Part shown: positions 1 through 9,841 of the stretch, piece by piece
Layout of the letters: the number at the start of each line of letters is the position of its first letter
Position numbering within the stretch: position 1 is the first letter of the stretch
NCBI GenBank assembly: GCA_018340375.1
Contig: JAFFJZ010000102.1
Span: 1 to 64,000, forward strand
Length of the DNA: 64,000 nt
From: Gonatopus flavifemur
Taxonomy: Eukaryota > Arthropoda > Insecta > Hymenoptera > Dryinidae
Direction: 5' to 3'
Position numbers and translations under genes: made by a program
Notes under the pieces: generated by a model
Databases searched by the model: none
What the model saw: only the letters and a program-made list of their open reading frames with translations
Told to the model about the DNA's origin: nothing

Positions 1-529
1 TCGTTACGTGCTTTTTTGGGACTGGTCTGTTATCGACGTTTCGTCGTGAGTGGTCACTGTGCGAACCACTAGAGGCGTCTGAGTCGCCGGTCGTGGAATC
101 GTCTACAGACTGGTTGCCGCCATCTTGCTCGTTAGCGTCGTTTTCATCTCTAGCGTCGTTTTCGTCTTTATCGTCTTGTTCTTCGTCATCGTCATCCTCG
201 TTGTCTTCGTCGTTTATTAAAGATTTCAAATCCATTAAACCATTTATGATTCGAACCAATGATTGTTCTTTAGATCCCGAATAATCGAGACCGAAAATGT
301 TGCGAATTGACGTTAAATCTCCCATGGACAATCTTCCAGCGTACTCAATCTTATTACGATATTTCTCGGAATCTTTTGCAAATGAAAATCCTTGAAATTC
401 ACGTAATCGTTGTCGATTACCTCTGTCTCCTTCTTTTTCAAAAATCAGTTTGTGTAAAGCTTCAATAGCCTTACGTGAGGCCAATCTGGTTTTACTTTTT
501 ACAGTTAAATTTTCTGCGAGACACTCCAT
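1..529 (-). CDS. Gag-like protein with DEK/SAP-like region (partial)
   Basis: Reading from the ATG at 529-527 the frame is open for 176 codons to the window edge, and an in-frame TGA lies about 30 bases upstream of the ATG. Residues about 36-95 resemble the SAP-box region of the chromatin protein DEK: an FQGFSFAKDSEKY segment, then YAGRLSMGDLTSIRNIFGL and SGSKEQSLVRIINGLMDLKS. A very acidic stretch (poly D/E, about residues 97-130) and an S/D-rich tail follow. On its own I would call it DEK-like, but it sits about 140 bases downstream of a primer binding site and LTR, so it is best read as the gag of an LTR retroelement with a DEK-like DNA-binding segment. A DEK-derived retrocopy is the alternative. 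Confidence 0.55.
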   Translation of the reverse strand, partial: MECLAENLTVKSKTRLASRKAIEALHKLIFEKEGDRGNRQRLREFQGFSFAKDSEKYRNKIEYAGRLSMGDLTSIRNIFGLDYSGSKEQSLVRIINGLMDLKSLINDEDNEDDDDEEQDDKDENDARDENDANEQDGGNQSVDDSTTGDSDASSGSHSDHSRRNVDNRPVPKKHVT

Positions 530-671
530 ATTAAAGTTCAACACCTCCTTTTCAAACAATCACCGATCAGAACACAAATATATTCACGTCGTCGTAGCGA
601 TGCCCGCACGTAATCGCTCGTCGTTTCCACGAATCTTTTTAACCTTGTCTTTTTCAACTCGCGACGTTCGT

Positions 672-689
672 ATCCCGGACGAGCCCCCA
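672..689 (-). other. Primer binding site, tRNA-Pro type
   Basis: The minus strand reads TGGGGGCTCGTCCGGGAT, identical to the proline-tRNA primer binding site known from gammaretroviruses such as MLV. It lies 3 bases from the presumed LTR end at 693, the normal spacing. This identifies the reverse-transcription start of the element whose gag lies at 529-1. Confidence 0.75.
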
Positions 690-692
690 ATT

Positions 693-827
693 TGTAGGAA
701 TTATAAACGGATTTTAAGAAATGAGACGTAACCTCATTGAAAAAAACATAGAAAATTACTTTTTAAGCGATTGGCTTAACGTACATCGTTTCGTCTTTTC
801 TTTGCGCCGAGCCAGGCCACACTGACT
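693..827 (-). repeat. Partial LTR truncated by hAT insertion
   Basis: On the plus strand this begins TGTAGGAATT, i.e. the LTR ends ..CCTACA on the minus strand next to the primer binding site. About 135 bases remain before the hAT terminus at 828. The rest of the LTR is either beyond the hAT right end (after 21561) or lost. No second LTR is in the window. Confidence 0.5.
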
Positions 828-1006
828 CAGTGTTCTCAACCTACAAAAGGACGTCGATCGTATCAGGGCCGTGAAATTATCGTATATTAAAGAAAATTAT
901 CGTACTTTTGATAAATTTTTGTTAACAAAAATTCTTCGTGTTTAATTCCTCCTGATTAGTCGAAAATTAGTAACTGTGTATTATTCATTGATTTCCCAGC
1001 GACTAT

Positions 1007-1130
1007 CATGGACCGGAATTCGTTCCGGCGGAATTACTTCAAACCAATCGCATTTACAATTTCTTCAAGAGCAATCTACAAGAAATCTATGAACGATTGT
1101 GCATTGGTTCAATTTTCATTCCGCCGGAAC
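1007..1130. repeat. Truncated copy of palindromic MITE (same family as 22586-22746)
   Basis: From CATGGACCGG at 1007 to CCGCCGGAAC at 1130 this matches the interior of the complete MITE at 22586-22746 (shared GTGCATTGGTTCAATTTTCA core), but the outer termini are missing. It lies in the 3' non-coding part of the hAT. Confidence 0.8.
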
Positions 1131-1426
1131 AATGAGGATTCACTCTTAGCTCTGTTCAAAAATTCAAAAACATTTTATATGGAATAAATTATTTTCCGCC
1201 TCATATTGCACTTCTAATGAGCTTTCAATTGACGTTCATCTTGTCATTCTTATTATGAATTTTGGTTTTTATTTTCTTCTATGCCAATAATAATTCAATG
1301 TTTATTGTAAAAACGCCAATATTTTGGACGACTTTTGTAGTAGAATTCAGTTCATTAAGATAATCATGGCAAAATTATGATTATTCAAAATAATCAATCG
1401 AAAAAAAACTCTTCATGTACTTCATT

Positions 1427-3900
1427 TTATTTTGAAGCTTCCGAAGTGAATATATTATAAACAGAAGTTATAAGTTGAATTTCCATCGAAATATTAACCA
1501 ATATTATATAATATAATATAATGGTAATACAATAATAATGAATTTCTAACGAAAAAAATATCAAAAACATCAAATTAGCTCTATGCATATTTTGGTAACG
1601 TATCATGAAAATAATTTCAGATTGAAACTCATTTGGTATCAAGATATCAGAATCATCCAAGTCACAGTCTTTGTTTGCAGTTGTAATATTTTTGAGATAC
1701 AACGAATTTTTTGTCATACGACTGAATTCTTTCTTAGTGGGTTCGAAATTCACACAGTTCGAATTTACCCGTTGCTTTGCTAAAAGTAGGCCATTTACAG
1801 TTGGAGTAATGAGCTTATTCCTTGATTTTGTTTTTATCAGATTGACTTGACTGAATAACCGCTCGCAATCTGCATTGGAATGAGGTAATGGAAGAATGTC
1901 GAGAACAAATTTAGAAAGTTTCTTAAACGTTAGGCCCTGATCACCTTCATCACAAATTAACAATTCAGCCCAAAATAAATCAATTCTTTCTTTGGGGTCT
2001 ATATGTTCAGGTAACTTGAAGAAAGGTAATTGTCTCCACTCGTCATCAATATCTTGATATTGGTCAGAAGAGATTATGCGAGGTACAACTTTCATTAGTG
2101 GTAGTAAGCTTGGCATGTTGTCTCTTGTGTTGCGGGATAAAGCTTTTGATGGATTTAAATTTGATAATAATGGTAACAGTGGATCATCAAAGTTGAATCT
2201 TTGTTTGATTTGGCAACATCCTACCATAAGGAATCTAACGCAAATCAACCGGAAATCTGTTTTCAATCTTTCATTATTATGAATCTCAGGTTTACTCAAC
2301 ATATCCATCACTTTTACGCCAAAATACATTTGTTCAGGTCTTAAACGATGGTCTTCATTCCTCGGATCAACATCCTTCAAATTAGTTTGGTAACCATAAG
2401 ACTTAGATAAATATGTCTCTAAAAGGTCTTGATAAACAATACACATTTTATTATATAAGTTTGTTATGATTACTGACTGAGATTGGAATAGTTCATTCAA
2501 TTTTGTGAATTTGGGTAAAATCCATTCTAAGAACAGATAAACCAGTTTAGTGATAGGATTATCAAAGGCCTGAATAATATGTTCAACAGAATTCAATCGA
2601 GCAGTAATTAGTTGCCCTTGGAAGTATAATCGTAATGCATCCCACTGCTCAATAATCCTTATGACAACAGCTGTTAATGACAACCAACGAGTTTGTGAAG
2701 GTCGGAGAATTTTGTGAACCTTTATATCTAAGAAATTCCGGAATTCTTTTAAATGATGTTGTCTTTTAGCACTGTTGTTAAATTCATGATAAATATTACG
2801 GGCCAGAGCCTCGGTGCTACGTGGAAGTTCCTTACATGCTTCACTTGTACAAAAGTGCGAAGAGTGGCATATACATTTAAGAACAGATATACCAGGGCAT
2901 TCCTCTGATAGTCTAGTCATGAAAGAATTTCTGTTTCCCATCATTATATTGCATCCATCTGAAGCAAACCCAATTATATTTTTAGTAGGAATATCACGGG
3001 ATTTCAAGGAGTTGATAAAAATATTAAATGAATGCTCGGCAGTCGCTCCATCAACATTTGCATCTTCTTCAAAAATTTGGCACAATTCCCAGAATTTGCT
3101 CACTACTTGGCCTTCATCATCATCAAAATATCTGTAATTATTATGATTTTGTAAAATTCATGATTAGAAAGAAAAAATAGGCGCAAATTTCATTTTTGAT
3201 GAAATTAATTACTCACCTGACAATAATACACATTGTTTGAACAGCTGCGATATCCGTGCATTCATCTATGAGTACACTAAAATGACTAGATTTCAACTTT
3301 GTCTCTAAGTCTGTTTTTTCGGTTTCACCAATCACATTTTTAATAATCAAGGTGCCTTTTGTTGCTCCTCATTGCATTTCTTTGACAATACCAGAGTCAG
3401 GGATACATTCTTCAAATAATGGCGTCAAGTGGTCCAGAGTTTTGAACGATAAATTGTGTTCAGCCAAAAAAGCACACAGTTTTATTTCTAATCGACGAGT
3501 ATTTTCACGTACGGTTTTTGTTCCAGTTTTGGTTAGAAAACTACGGATTTTGGGCTGAGGTTGTACTAAACGTTTTTGATGACTCTTCGACTTCATGTGA
3601 TTTTTTATTACAGTCAATTCGGCTGTAAAGGTGACGTTACACGTTGAACATCGAGCTTTCGTAGGATTATCAGGAACCCGAGCAAGCCATGGCTTGAAAT
3701 CATCATCTTTTAACCATGTTTGCCTAAACTTTTGAACTCTTTGTTTTTGATTTTTTTTCTTGACTGCTATATTGGGTGGGGTATTTTCGTTATCGTCAGA
3801 ATTCGGAGTCGTCCTAAAATCAAGTTGATTGAAATAATTAAAATAGCAATTAACAGGAGTATTGATAAGATGATACATTTATTATTGAAAATACTCACAT
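1427..3900 (-). pseudogene. hAT transposase, three exons, one premature stop
   Basis: Proposed exons are ..3899, 3813-3217 and 3131-1427, with introns 3898-3814 and 3216-3132; all donors are GTGAG and acceptors AG. The start ATG is split by intron 1 (AT at 3900-3899, G at 3813). Exon 2 encodes a BED/TTF-like zinc finger (C-x2-C and H-x5-H around RCSTCNV and HMKSKSH) and the first catalytic Asp region (LIDECTDI). Exon 3 supplies the second Asp (GFASDGCNI) and the C-terminal hAT dimerisation block with the catalytic Glu (HSNADCERLFS). The spliced frame is 767 codons, but codon TGA at 3371-3369 interrupts it after KEMQ; downstream coding resumes in frame. It resembles ZBED5/SCAN3-like hAT proteins. 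The C-terminal tail after about 1580 is AT-rich and may be read-through. Confidence 0.85.
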
Positions 3901-4859
3901 CTCACATCACTGATTTATCCCAGAAGTCTCAATATAAACATCTGTGAAAAACTGCTAAGGCGTATGCACAAAACCACTGAGAATGTATCACGGTAGAAGA
4001 ATCCTTCCAAGAATAATAGTCTGAACACACGAGTACGTACGTAAACATGAATGCAAAGAACGCTAGAGTGCGTAGAAACCAGGTTTCGATATGCATGCAA
4101 CCTCGCATTCATTGAGTTTACGTTTACGTACTAAAGCAACGTTCCGGGATTGGTCAATTCCATCAGAAATCAAAGACCACCATTGATCCTGATCTGGGAT
4201 CGAAATTACTCATTTTATTGAAGATTTTGAGGACTGATTCTGGAATGAACGAATTATCTTATATTTGCGTACGATAATCAAACATTATCGTACATCATAT
4301 GAATTATCGTATATGTGCGTACGATAATCGAACATTATCGTACATCGTACGTGTGTTTGAAATTATCGTACGGTTCCGAACACCAGGGTACCCAAGGTAT
4401 AATGGGAAAGCAAGATCACGAGTTCCAGCGCCGCCAGGGAGTTGTCTTGGAACTATGAGTAATATATATATGTATATTTATACATATATATCCCAAGTAT
4501 ATCACGTGACCATATTTCGCATATACCACATGACCATATGTCCTGTATACCACGTGACCATATTAGATATTTAAAAATTAGCAAAAATGAATTGATACAG
4601 TCCGATATGTATTCGTACCATGGGGATAAATATAAATAAAAAATATAACTTTCATTCATTTTGGAAAAATCATGGACTCATTCAAATGATGAATCTGATA
4701 GGGATGAATATTTGAAAACACATGAATGAAATATGTATGTACATTCATATACAAACATTTTTTTTCCCAATATGCAAGTAATTAAAAATTACCTCTGAGA
4801 AAATTGAGTTGAAAAACATCAATAACACATGAAATCGACAAAATTTTTTTCATTCAAAG

Positions 4860-5110
4860 AAATTATTTTCGTCTCCCAGGTTATGCGGGATCTTGATGGC
4901 CGTTTAGGGACCAGCCATCATCGGGAACGCGCATCAATTCTCTTATGAACTTTCAATGATAAAATTTTTGAAGTGCAGAAGAGATTTGAACCTGGATCCT
5001 ACCTATCACCTATCATAACAACCTAATCACCTAACGACCTAACCTACACCGACGTGTTTTCCATTGAAACAAAAATGTTGTACATATAGTCAAATGTCGG
5101 CAGTGGGGAG
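4860..5110 (-). repeat. Possible tRNA-derived SINE remnant in outer left arm
   Basis: The minus strand contains a B-box-like GGTTCAAATC preceded by short TAGGTGATTAGG-type repeats. The stretch about 4750-5210 has no counterpart in the right arm, so it looks like an insertion. The similarity to a pol III promoter is short and A-box assignment is uncertain. Confidence 0.25.
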
Positions 5111-5297
5111 AAAAGCTCCATTTAATATGACGCAGGACCGGATCAAAAAATTGATGGAGCCCTGAGGAATTTGAAATTCGAGGGGCCCTTCCAGAATTGA
5201 TGAATTTTGTCTTGTTTTTCTTGGAATCAAATTATCCACAGGAACAAAGTGAAATATGATTCACATATCGCGTATCCGAATGCGAACTGAGCATATA

Positions 5298-7329
5298 CAG
5301 GGTGGGGCATTTAAAGTGTCGCGGGCGTTTTTTCCAAAAATAAAATGAGATACGAGAAAATTTTTCGGACAAAAATTGTAGAGTATCGAGGGGGACATCC
5401 GATGGTGGCCTTGGCTTTGACCTCAAATCTCATCTTCAAGGGCATTCTGAGGTCAACTCTAGTTTTTTAAATAGCATCTCATATTTTTTACTGCGGATTT
5501 GGATTCTAGGTCAAAAACCAAGAAACTTTTGTCTGAACCATTTTCCTGAAATCCGCAAAGATGGCGCTCTAATCGATATTGTTCCATACTGAATCTGACA
5601 TTAGAATAACTCGAAAACGAAGGGTCTTGGAGGAGAATGTTTCGGACAAAAGTTGTCTGATTCCAAGGGGGACCCCTTGAACTGAAACGGAGGTGATGGG
5701 GTATAACAGACAAAACACAACACATTTCAATCGTCTACATCACTTGGATAATTTTAATGCAGTAGATGCTCAAAATGATGGCCTTCGACTTCAATACACA
5801 TTTCAAAATGTTTTACAAAAGATGGCTGAACTCGTGCTAAAATATCTTCATTGATGCTCGCGCATGCATTGATGATTCGTTGACGCATATTCTCAGGTGT
5901 AGTCGGTGCTTGTTAATAAACTGTATCTTTTATGTATCCCCATAAAAAAAAATCTGGAGAAGTAAGATCCGGAGAACGGGCAGGCCAATGAACTGGTCCA
6001 CGATGTCCTATCCATCGTCCAGGATAATCTCTGCCCAATATTTCTCGAGCTGTGACTGCATAATGGGATGGACGACCATCGTGTTGATACCACATATTCA
6101 ATCGTTCCTGAATAGGTATGTCTTCAAGTAATGTTGGAAGTACTTGATCTAAGAAATGTCTGTACTTCTCTCCATTTAGCGTATCTGCAATGAAGTACGG
6201 TCCAATTACTCGAGATCGAAAAATACCACACCAAACATTCACAGCCCATTGTCTTTGATGCTCTACTTGACGTAACCATCTTGGATTTTCTGTCGCCCAG
6301 TAATGCATATTATGTCGATTTACTTGACCATGATTGGTGAACGTCGACTCATCAGAAAATAATATGTTGATGAAGTTGTTATTGTGCATTTGCGCTAGAC
6401 CCCATCGACAAAACTGTACACGATTTTCGAAATCATCACCGTGAAGGTCTTGATGCAAACAAATGTGATACGGATGGAATTTGTGACGTTTCAGTATTCG
6501 AAGAACACTTCTTCGAGAAATTCCCGAATGGAGTTCAATTTCACGAGAGCTCACGTGTGGATTATTGGCTACTGCAGCTAGTACATTAACTTCCGCATTT
6601 TCTCCGCTAACAGTTCTCATTCGATGTCGTTTTCCCCTTGTAACACTTCCCGTTTCTGAGAATAATTTTGTAATGCGTTGAAAATACCTAATGGATGGCG
6701 TTGTTCTTTCAGGAAATCGTCCTGCATACAAGTCATATGCTTGTCTGGGGTTCTTATGCACTTCACCGTAAATGTAGATCATATCGATCTTTTCAGAAAC
6801 CGTGTATCGGATATCCATGATTTTCAATTTGTCATAAACCAAGTAATAATCAAATGTAACTGACAAACTGACTTTCAAAATCGTGAATTTTCACTGAACC
6901 CCGTCGTTTGTTTACATCGCGTGAGCTCTGAATGGTGGTAATGTAGACGATTGAAATGTGTTGTGTATTGACAACTTTTGTACGACACATTCTTTTGCAA
7001 GACCCTTCGTTTTCGAGTTATTCGAATGTCAGATTCAAAATGGAACAATATCGATTAGAGCGCCATTTTTGCGGATTTCAGGAAAATGGTTCGGACAAAA
7101 GTTTCTTGGTTTTTGACCTAGAATCCAAATCTGCAGTAAAAAATATGAGATGCTATTCAAAAAACTAGAGCTGATCTCAGAATGCCCTTGAAGATGAGAT
7201 TTGAGGTCAAAGCCAAGGCCACCATCGGATGTCCCCCTCGGTACCCTACAACTTTTGTCCGAAAAATTTTCTCGTATCTCACTTTATTTTTGGAAAAAAC
7301 GCCCGCGACACTTTAAATGCCCCACCCTG
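5298..7329 (-). mobile_element. DD41D mariner-like element with ~400-bp inverted repeats
   Basis: The element begins CAGGGTGGGGCATTT and ends AAATGCCCCACCCTG, flanked by TA at 5296-5297 and 7330-7331. The terminal inverted repeats are long: 5298-5744 pairs with about 6938-7329 with scattered mismatches. Removing it rejoins outer-foldback sequence matching the other arm near 21205. It carries a broken transposase on the minus strand. Confidence 0.9.
5754..6818 (-). pseudogene. DD41D mariner-family transposase, one premature stop
   Basis: The start chosen is the ATG at 6818 (MDIRYTVSEK), because the preceding 20 codons to 6878 are AT-rich and unlike the family. The N-terminal half has helix-turn-helix DNA-binding character (NNPHVSSREIELHSGISRRS). 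Catalytic motifs are SDEST, QHDG and SPDLTSPDFF; 41 residues separate the second and third Asp, which places it in the DD41D (rosa-like) group. A TAA at 5915-5913 follows KDTVY, yet the same frame continues QAPTTPENMRQRIINACASI to a natural TAA at 5756-5754, so the stop removes the last ~52 residues. Probably inactive. Confidence 0.88.
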
Positions 7330-7331
7330 TA

Positions 7332-8185
7332 TGAACATATTCATGAAGTTTGAATCATTTTTTTCACGAGAGAAAACTGAAACATGTATTTTCATATTTT
7401 TTAAGAGGATACTTGATTGGTATATTCAAATCAATGGAGTGCATGAGATGTTCCCATGTTCAATTGAAAATTCGTTCCAATGAACGATTTACACTTTATC
7501 GATATACATAAAAAGTGAAATTTGGAACAAAGTACTTCTAGAGTACAGTGGATTCCTTATTTGATGTGAATTCGAATAGAATGGCCTATTATGACAAATT
7601 TTCGAAGTAATTTTTGACAATAAATCTTCGTGAAGTATCTATCGTACCAATAGTTCACGATAATCAGAGTAGAGGAAACTCACTGCGCTCCCAATATATC
7701 AGTCAATTTCTCTATCGAATAAAGTTTTGTGGATGTCTACTACTTATTTCCAGGGAATTAATTCCACAAAGTGCCTAGTTATTTTAAAAATACCATCTCT
7801 CTATTTCACTTGCTAATCACTTGAAGAATCATTGCAAGTGTACAAAAGTTATGATGATGGTACATTCTTTCATAGAATGCAACTTTGTATCTTCGTCACT
7901 CTATGAAAGAAGAATAAAGTTGTGGAACATTGTTTTCTTGATATACTAATATTCTCAATGCTTTTCCAGGGAAAATTCAATTACTGTTCCTGCTGAGTGA
8001 TTACCTAATCTATGGACACTGATCAAGTATTCGTTAGCGAAGTATTTCGAAATACAACACTCGATGAATGTAACAGATTACCCTAGTTAAAGTCTCTTTG
8101 CAATTCATGAGAAAATGTTCTCGATAAGCTTATGAAGATATATTCATTCGTATTTATGATACATAATCAGCACAGATTCATAGGA
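7332..8185. other. Outer foldback left arm, non-coding
   Basis: This is AT-rich, non-coding arm sequence. It is repeated inverted at 20793-21205 and 17420-17676, and in direct orientation at about 16790-17320. The stretch TAAAGTTTTGTGGATGTCTA at the insertion site of the right arm is intact here (around 7722-7741), giving an empty site for the element at 17679-20790. No gene is seen. Confidence 0.7.
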
Positions 8186-9191
8186 CTTCAAGGCAGTGAT
8201 GCCAGCATTTGGTCGACCGAGTCGATTTACCCTCTCCATCTGACCATTTCTCGTCCCCACCATTCCAGCCGGGTGTACGCACACATTGAAACCCGTATTC
8301 ATGTGATTCGGAACCGGTCGGTTCACTTCGAGTCAGCTCGGACAATCGAGAGAGAACCAACTATCCGTCGGTCTTTGTCTTCTCAATATGTTTTACGATC
8401 GGCCAACTCCGTGCAAGATCGGAAAAAGTTTAAAGCCCACGCGGTCGACTTACCGGAAAGTTTCACCGCTTTTTCTTTTCCAAGCGACAATTTTATTATA
8501 ATCGGTATCGAACTGACCCACCCGGCACCCCGGGCAATTCTCGGCCGGGGCCCTTTGATATTTTTTTCGTTTTTTTTTCAATTAAAGAGCCAGTTCAATA
8601 CTGATTATTAAATTATCACGATGAAATATAGATTCGACGCATAGCATCATTTAATTGAATTAAAATCGAATATGAGTAAATAATTTTTCAATTATTATTT
8701 ATTTTCCATAAATTTTATAAGATTATTGGTTATTCTCATGACTGATTATGAAGCTTTCAAGAACTCCTATATGTATTGTATAAAAATTTTCCAATAGTTA
8801 CGCATTTCTAATCATTATTTTAAATCTTGATGATTTTTCAATGAATTTCATTAGAATTGTCAATCAATCGATGGTTGAAAAATTCTAAGATGGTTTGGGG
8901 ATCTATGATAAATGTCCTGCGGTGAATTCCATAATTTTCCCTGATAAATTAATTTCCAGAGATCACTATGATATTCCAATGAGGATAATCAAATCAACAT
9001 CGATTATTAGGTGTTGATCAACATCAAAATAATAAGACTGAATATTCAATTGATTGAGTGCAAATTATTTTCAATGGACTGAATAATTGGATTTGAGTAT
9101 TCGAATTGATATTTCATCATTCCACGCACTATCAGTCTCTTTCCTTCCCTGCATTACTTCATAGATGTAATATGTGGATCGAAATATTACA

Positions 9192-9260
9192 AGACCCCAT
9201 AGCCTGGCGGCAAAAGACATGGTTCTTGCGAAAGAACGGTCGGGTTCGATTCTGTGTGGA
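9192..9260 (+). repeat. tRNA-like module in inner foldback left arm
   Basis: An A-box-like TAGCCTGGCGG is followed about 40 bases later by a B-box-like GGTCGGGTTCGATTC, the layout of a tRNA-type internal pol III promoter. The cloverleaf is not convincing (no clear acceptor stem), so I do not call a functional tRNA. It is mirrored at 15213-15282. Confidence 0.45.
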
Positions 9261-9606
9261 GACATTTCATTTTTTTTGTCATCTCTCTGGTGACTGATTA
9301 AATTTCACATCCGATTATTATTTTTTATGTCATTACATCGTCATGTTATCAATAATCCTGATCTTTCAGAATAAACTTGCGGATTCGACCAAGTACAGGT
9401 TCGAGTCGATTGGAAATTTCCCAAATATTCGTGTCCATGAGAAATACACAGTAAGCGAATGTTAACCATTTTTCTTCACACTCAACGCGTGTTGATTCCA
9501 GAGTGACACTCACAAAGTGTTAATTTGAACTCGAATAACATTTTAATGTGTTGAAAATGAATCGATCGAACAGCATTTGATCGGTGTGTTAAATGAACAC
9601 ACAAAA

Positions 9607-9744
9607 GTGTTAAATATTCAACACTTGAATTTTAACACGTAGTTAAATATTCAACACTTGAATTTTGACACGTAGTTAAATATTCAACACTTGAATTTTG
9701 ACACGTAGTTGAATATTCAACACTTGAATTCTGACACGTACTTC
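9607..9744. repeat. ~37-bp tandem repeats, inner foldback left arm
   Basis: About four units contain AATATTCAACACTTGAATTT and GACACGTAGTT. Each unit includes the small palindrome TTCAACACTTGAA. The array is mirrored at 14731-14869 and two units recur at 33530-33600. Confidence 0.85.
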
Positions 9745-9841
9745 TTTTTTACACAATGACGGAATTTTTCCTTACTGTGTACACCGATCGATGCAGAATC
9801 TTCTGAAATGAGAAATGAATAGCACTTCAGAGGAACGTTTT

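Larger units (their letters stand above)
1..827 (-). mobile_element. LTR retroelement, 5' part (runs off left edge, LTR cut by a hAT)
   Basis: Reading the minus strand from 827 leftwards there is an LTR end (CCTACA at 698-693), a 3-base spacer, an 18-base primer binding site (672-689), an untranslated leader of about 140 bases and a gag-like reading frame starting at 529 that stays open to the window edge. This order is that of a Ty3/gypsy-like or retrovirus-like element. The LTR is interrupted at 828 by a hAT terminus, so its 5' part is missing or displaced. Only gag is in the window; pol would lie left of position 1. Confidence 0.65.
828..4383 (-). mobile_element. hAT DNA transposon (right terminus displaced to 21552-21561)
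   Basis: The left terminus reads CAGTGTTCTCAACC. The right terminus, read on the minus strand after removing the giant foldback insertion, is CAGTGTTCGGAACC, so 12 of 14 terminal bases match. Subterminal copies of AATTATCGTA occur near both ends (876-905 and 4261-4373). The flanking 8 bases are CACTGACT (820-827) and CACTCGAA (21562-21569); only the first four match, so the duplication is eroded or wrong. The element encodes the hAT transposase at 1427-3900. Confidence 0.7.

Noticed and set aside
921..927. LTR end at TGTTAAC (minus strand), giving a 235-bp LTR 693-927
   Set aside because: The AATTATCGTA repeats at 876-905 match the subterminal repeats at 4261-4373 and CAGTGTTC at 828 matches the hAT right end, so 828 onward belongs to the hAT.
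8132..8611. 159-codon frame in the inner foldback arm (mirrored at 15862-16200)
   Set aside because: It crosses the foldback boundary, has no recognisable domain and shows R/S/H-rich composition typical of chance frames in GC-rich repeats. A CCG/GTAAGT donor-like site on the other strand is also unsupported.
9192..9260. Functional tRNA gene
   Set aside because: Boxes A and B are present but no acceptor stem or consistent anticodon arm can be drawn, and the copy lies inside a repeat arm.
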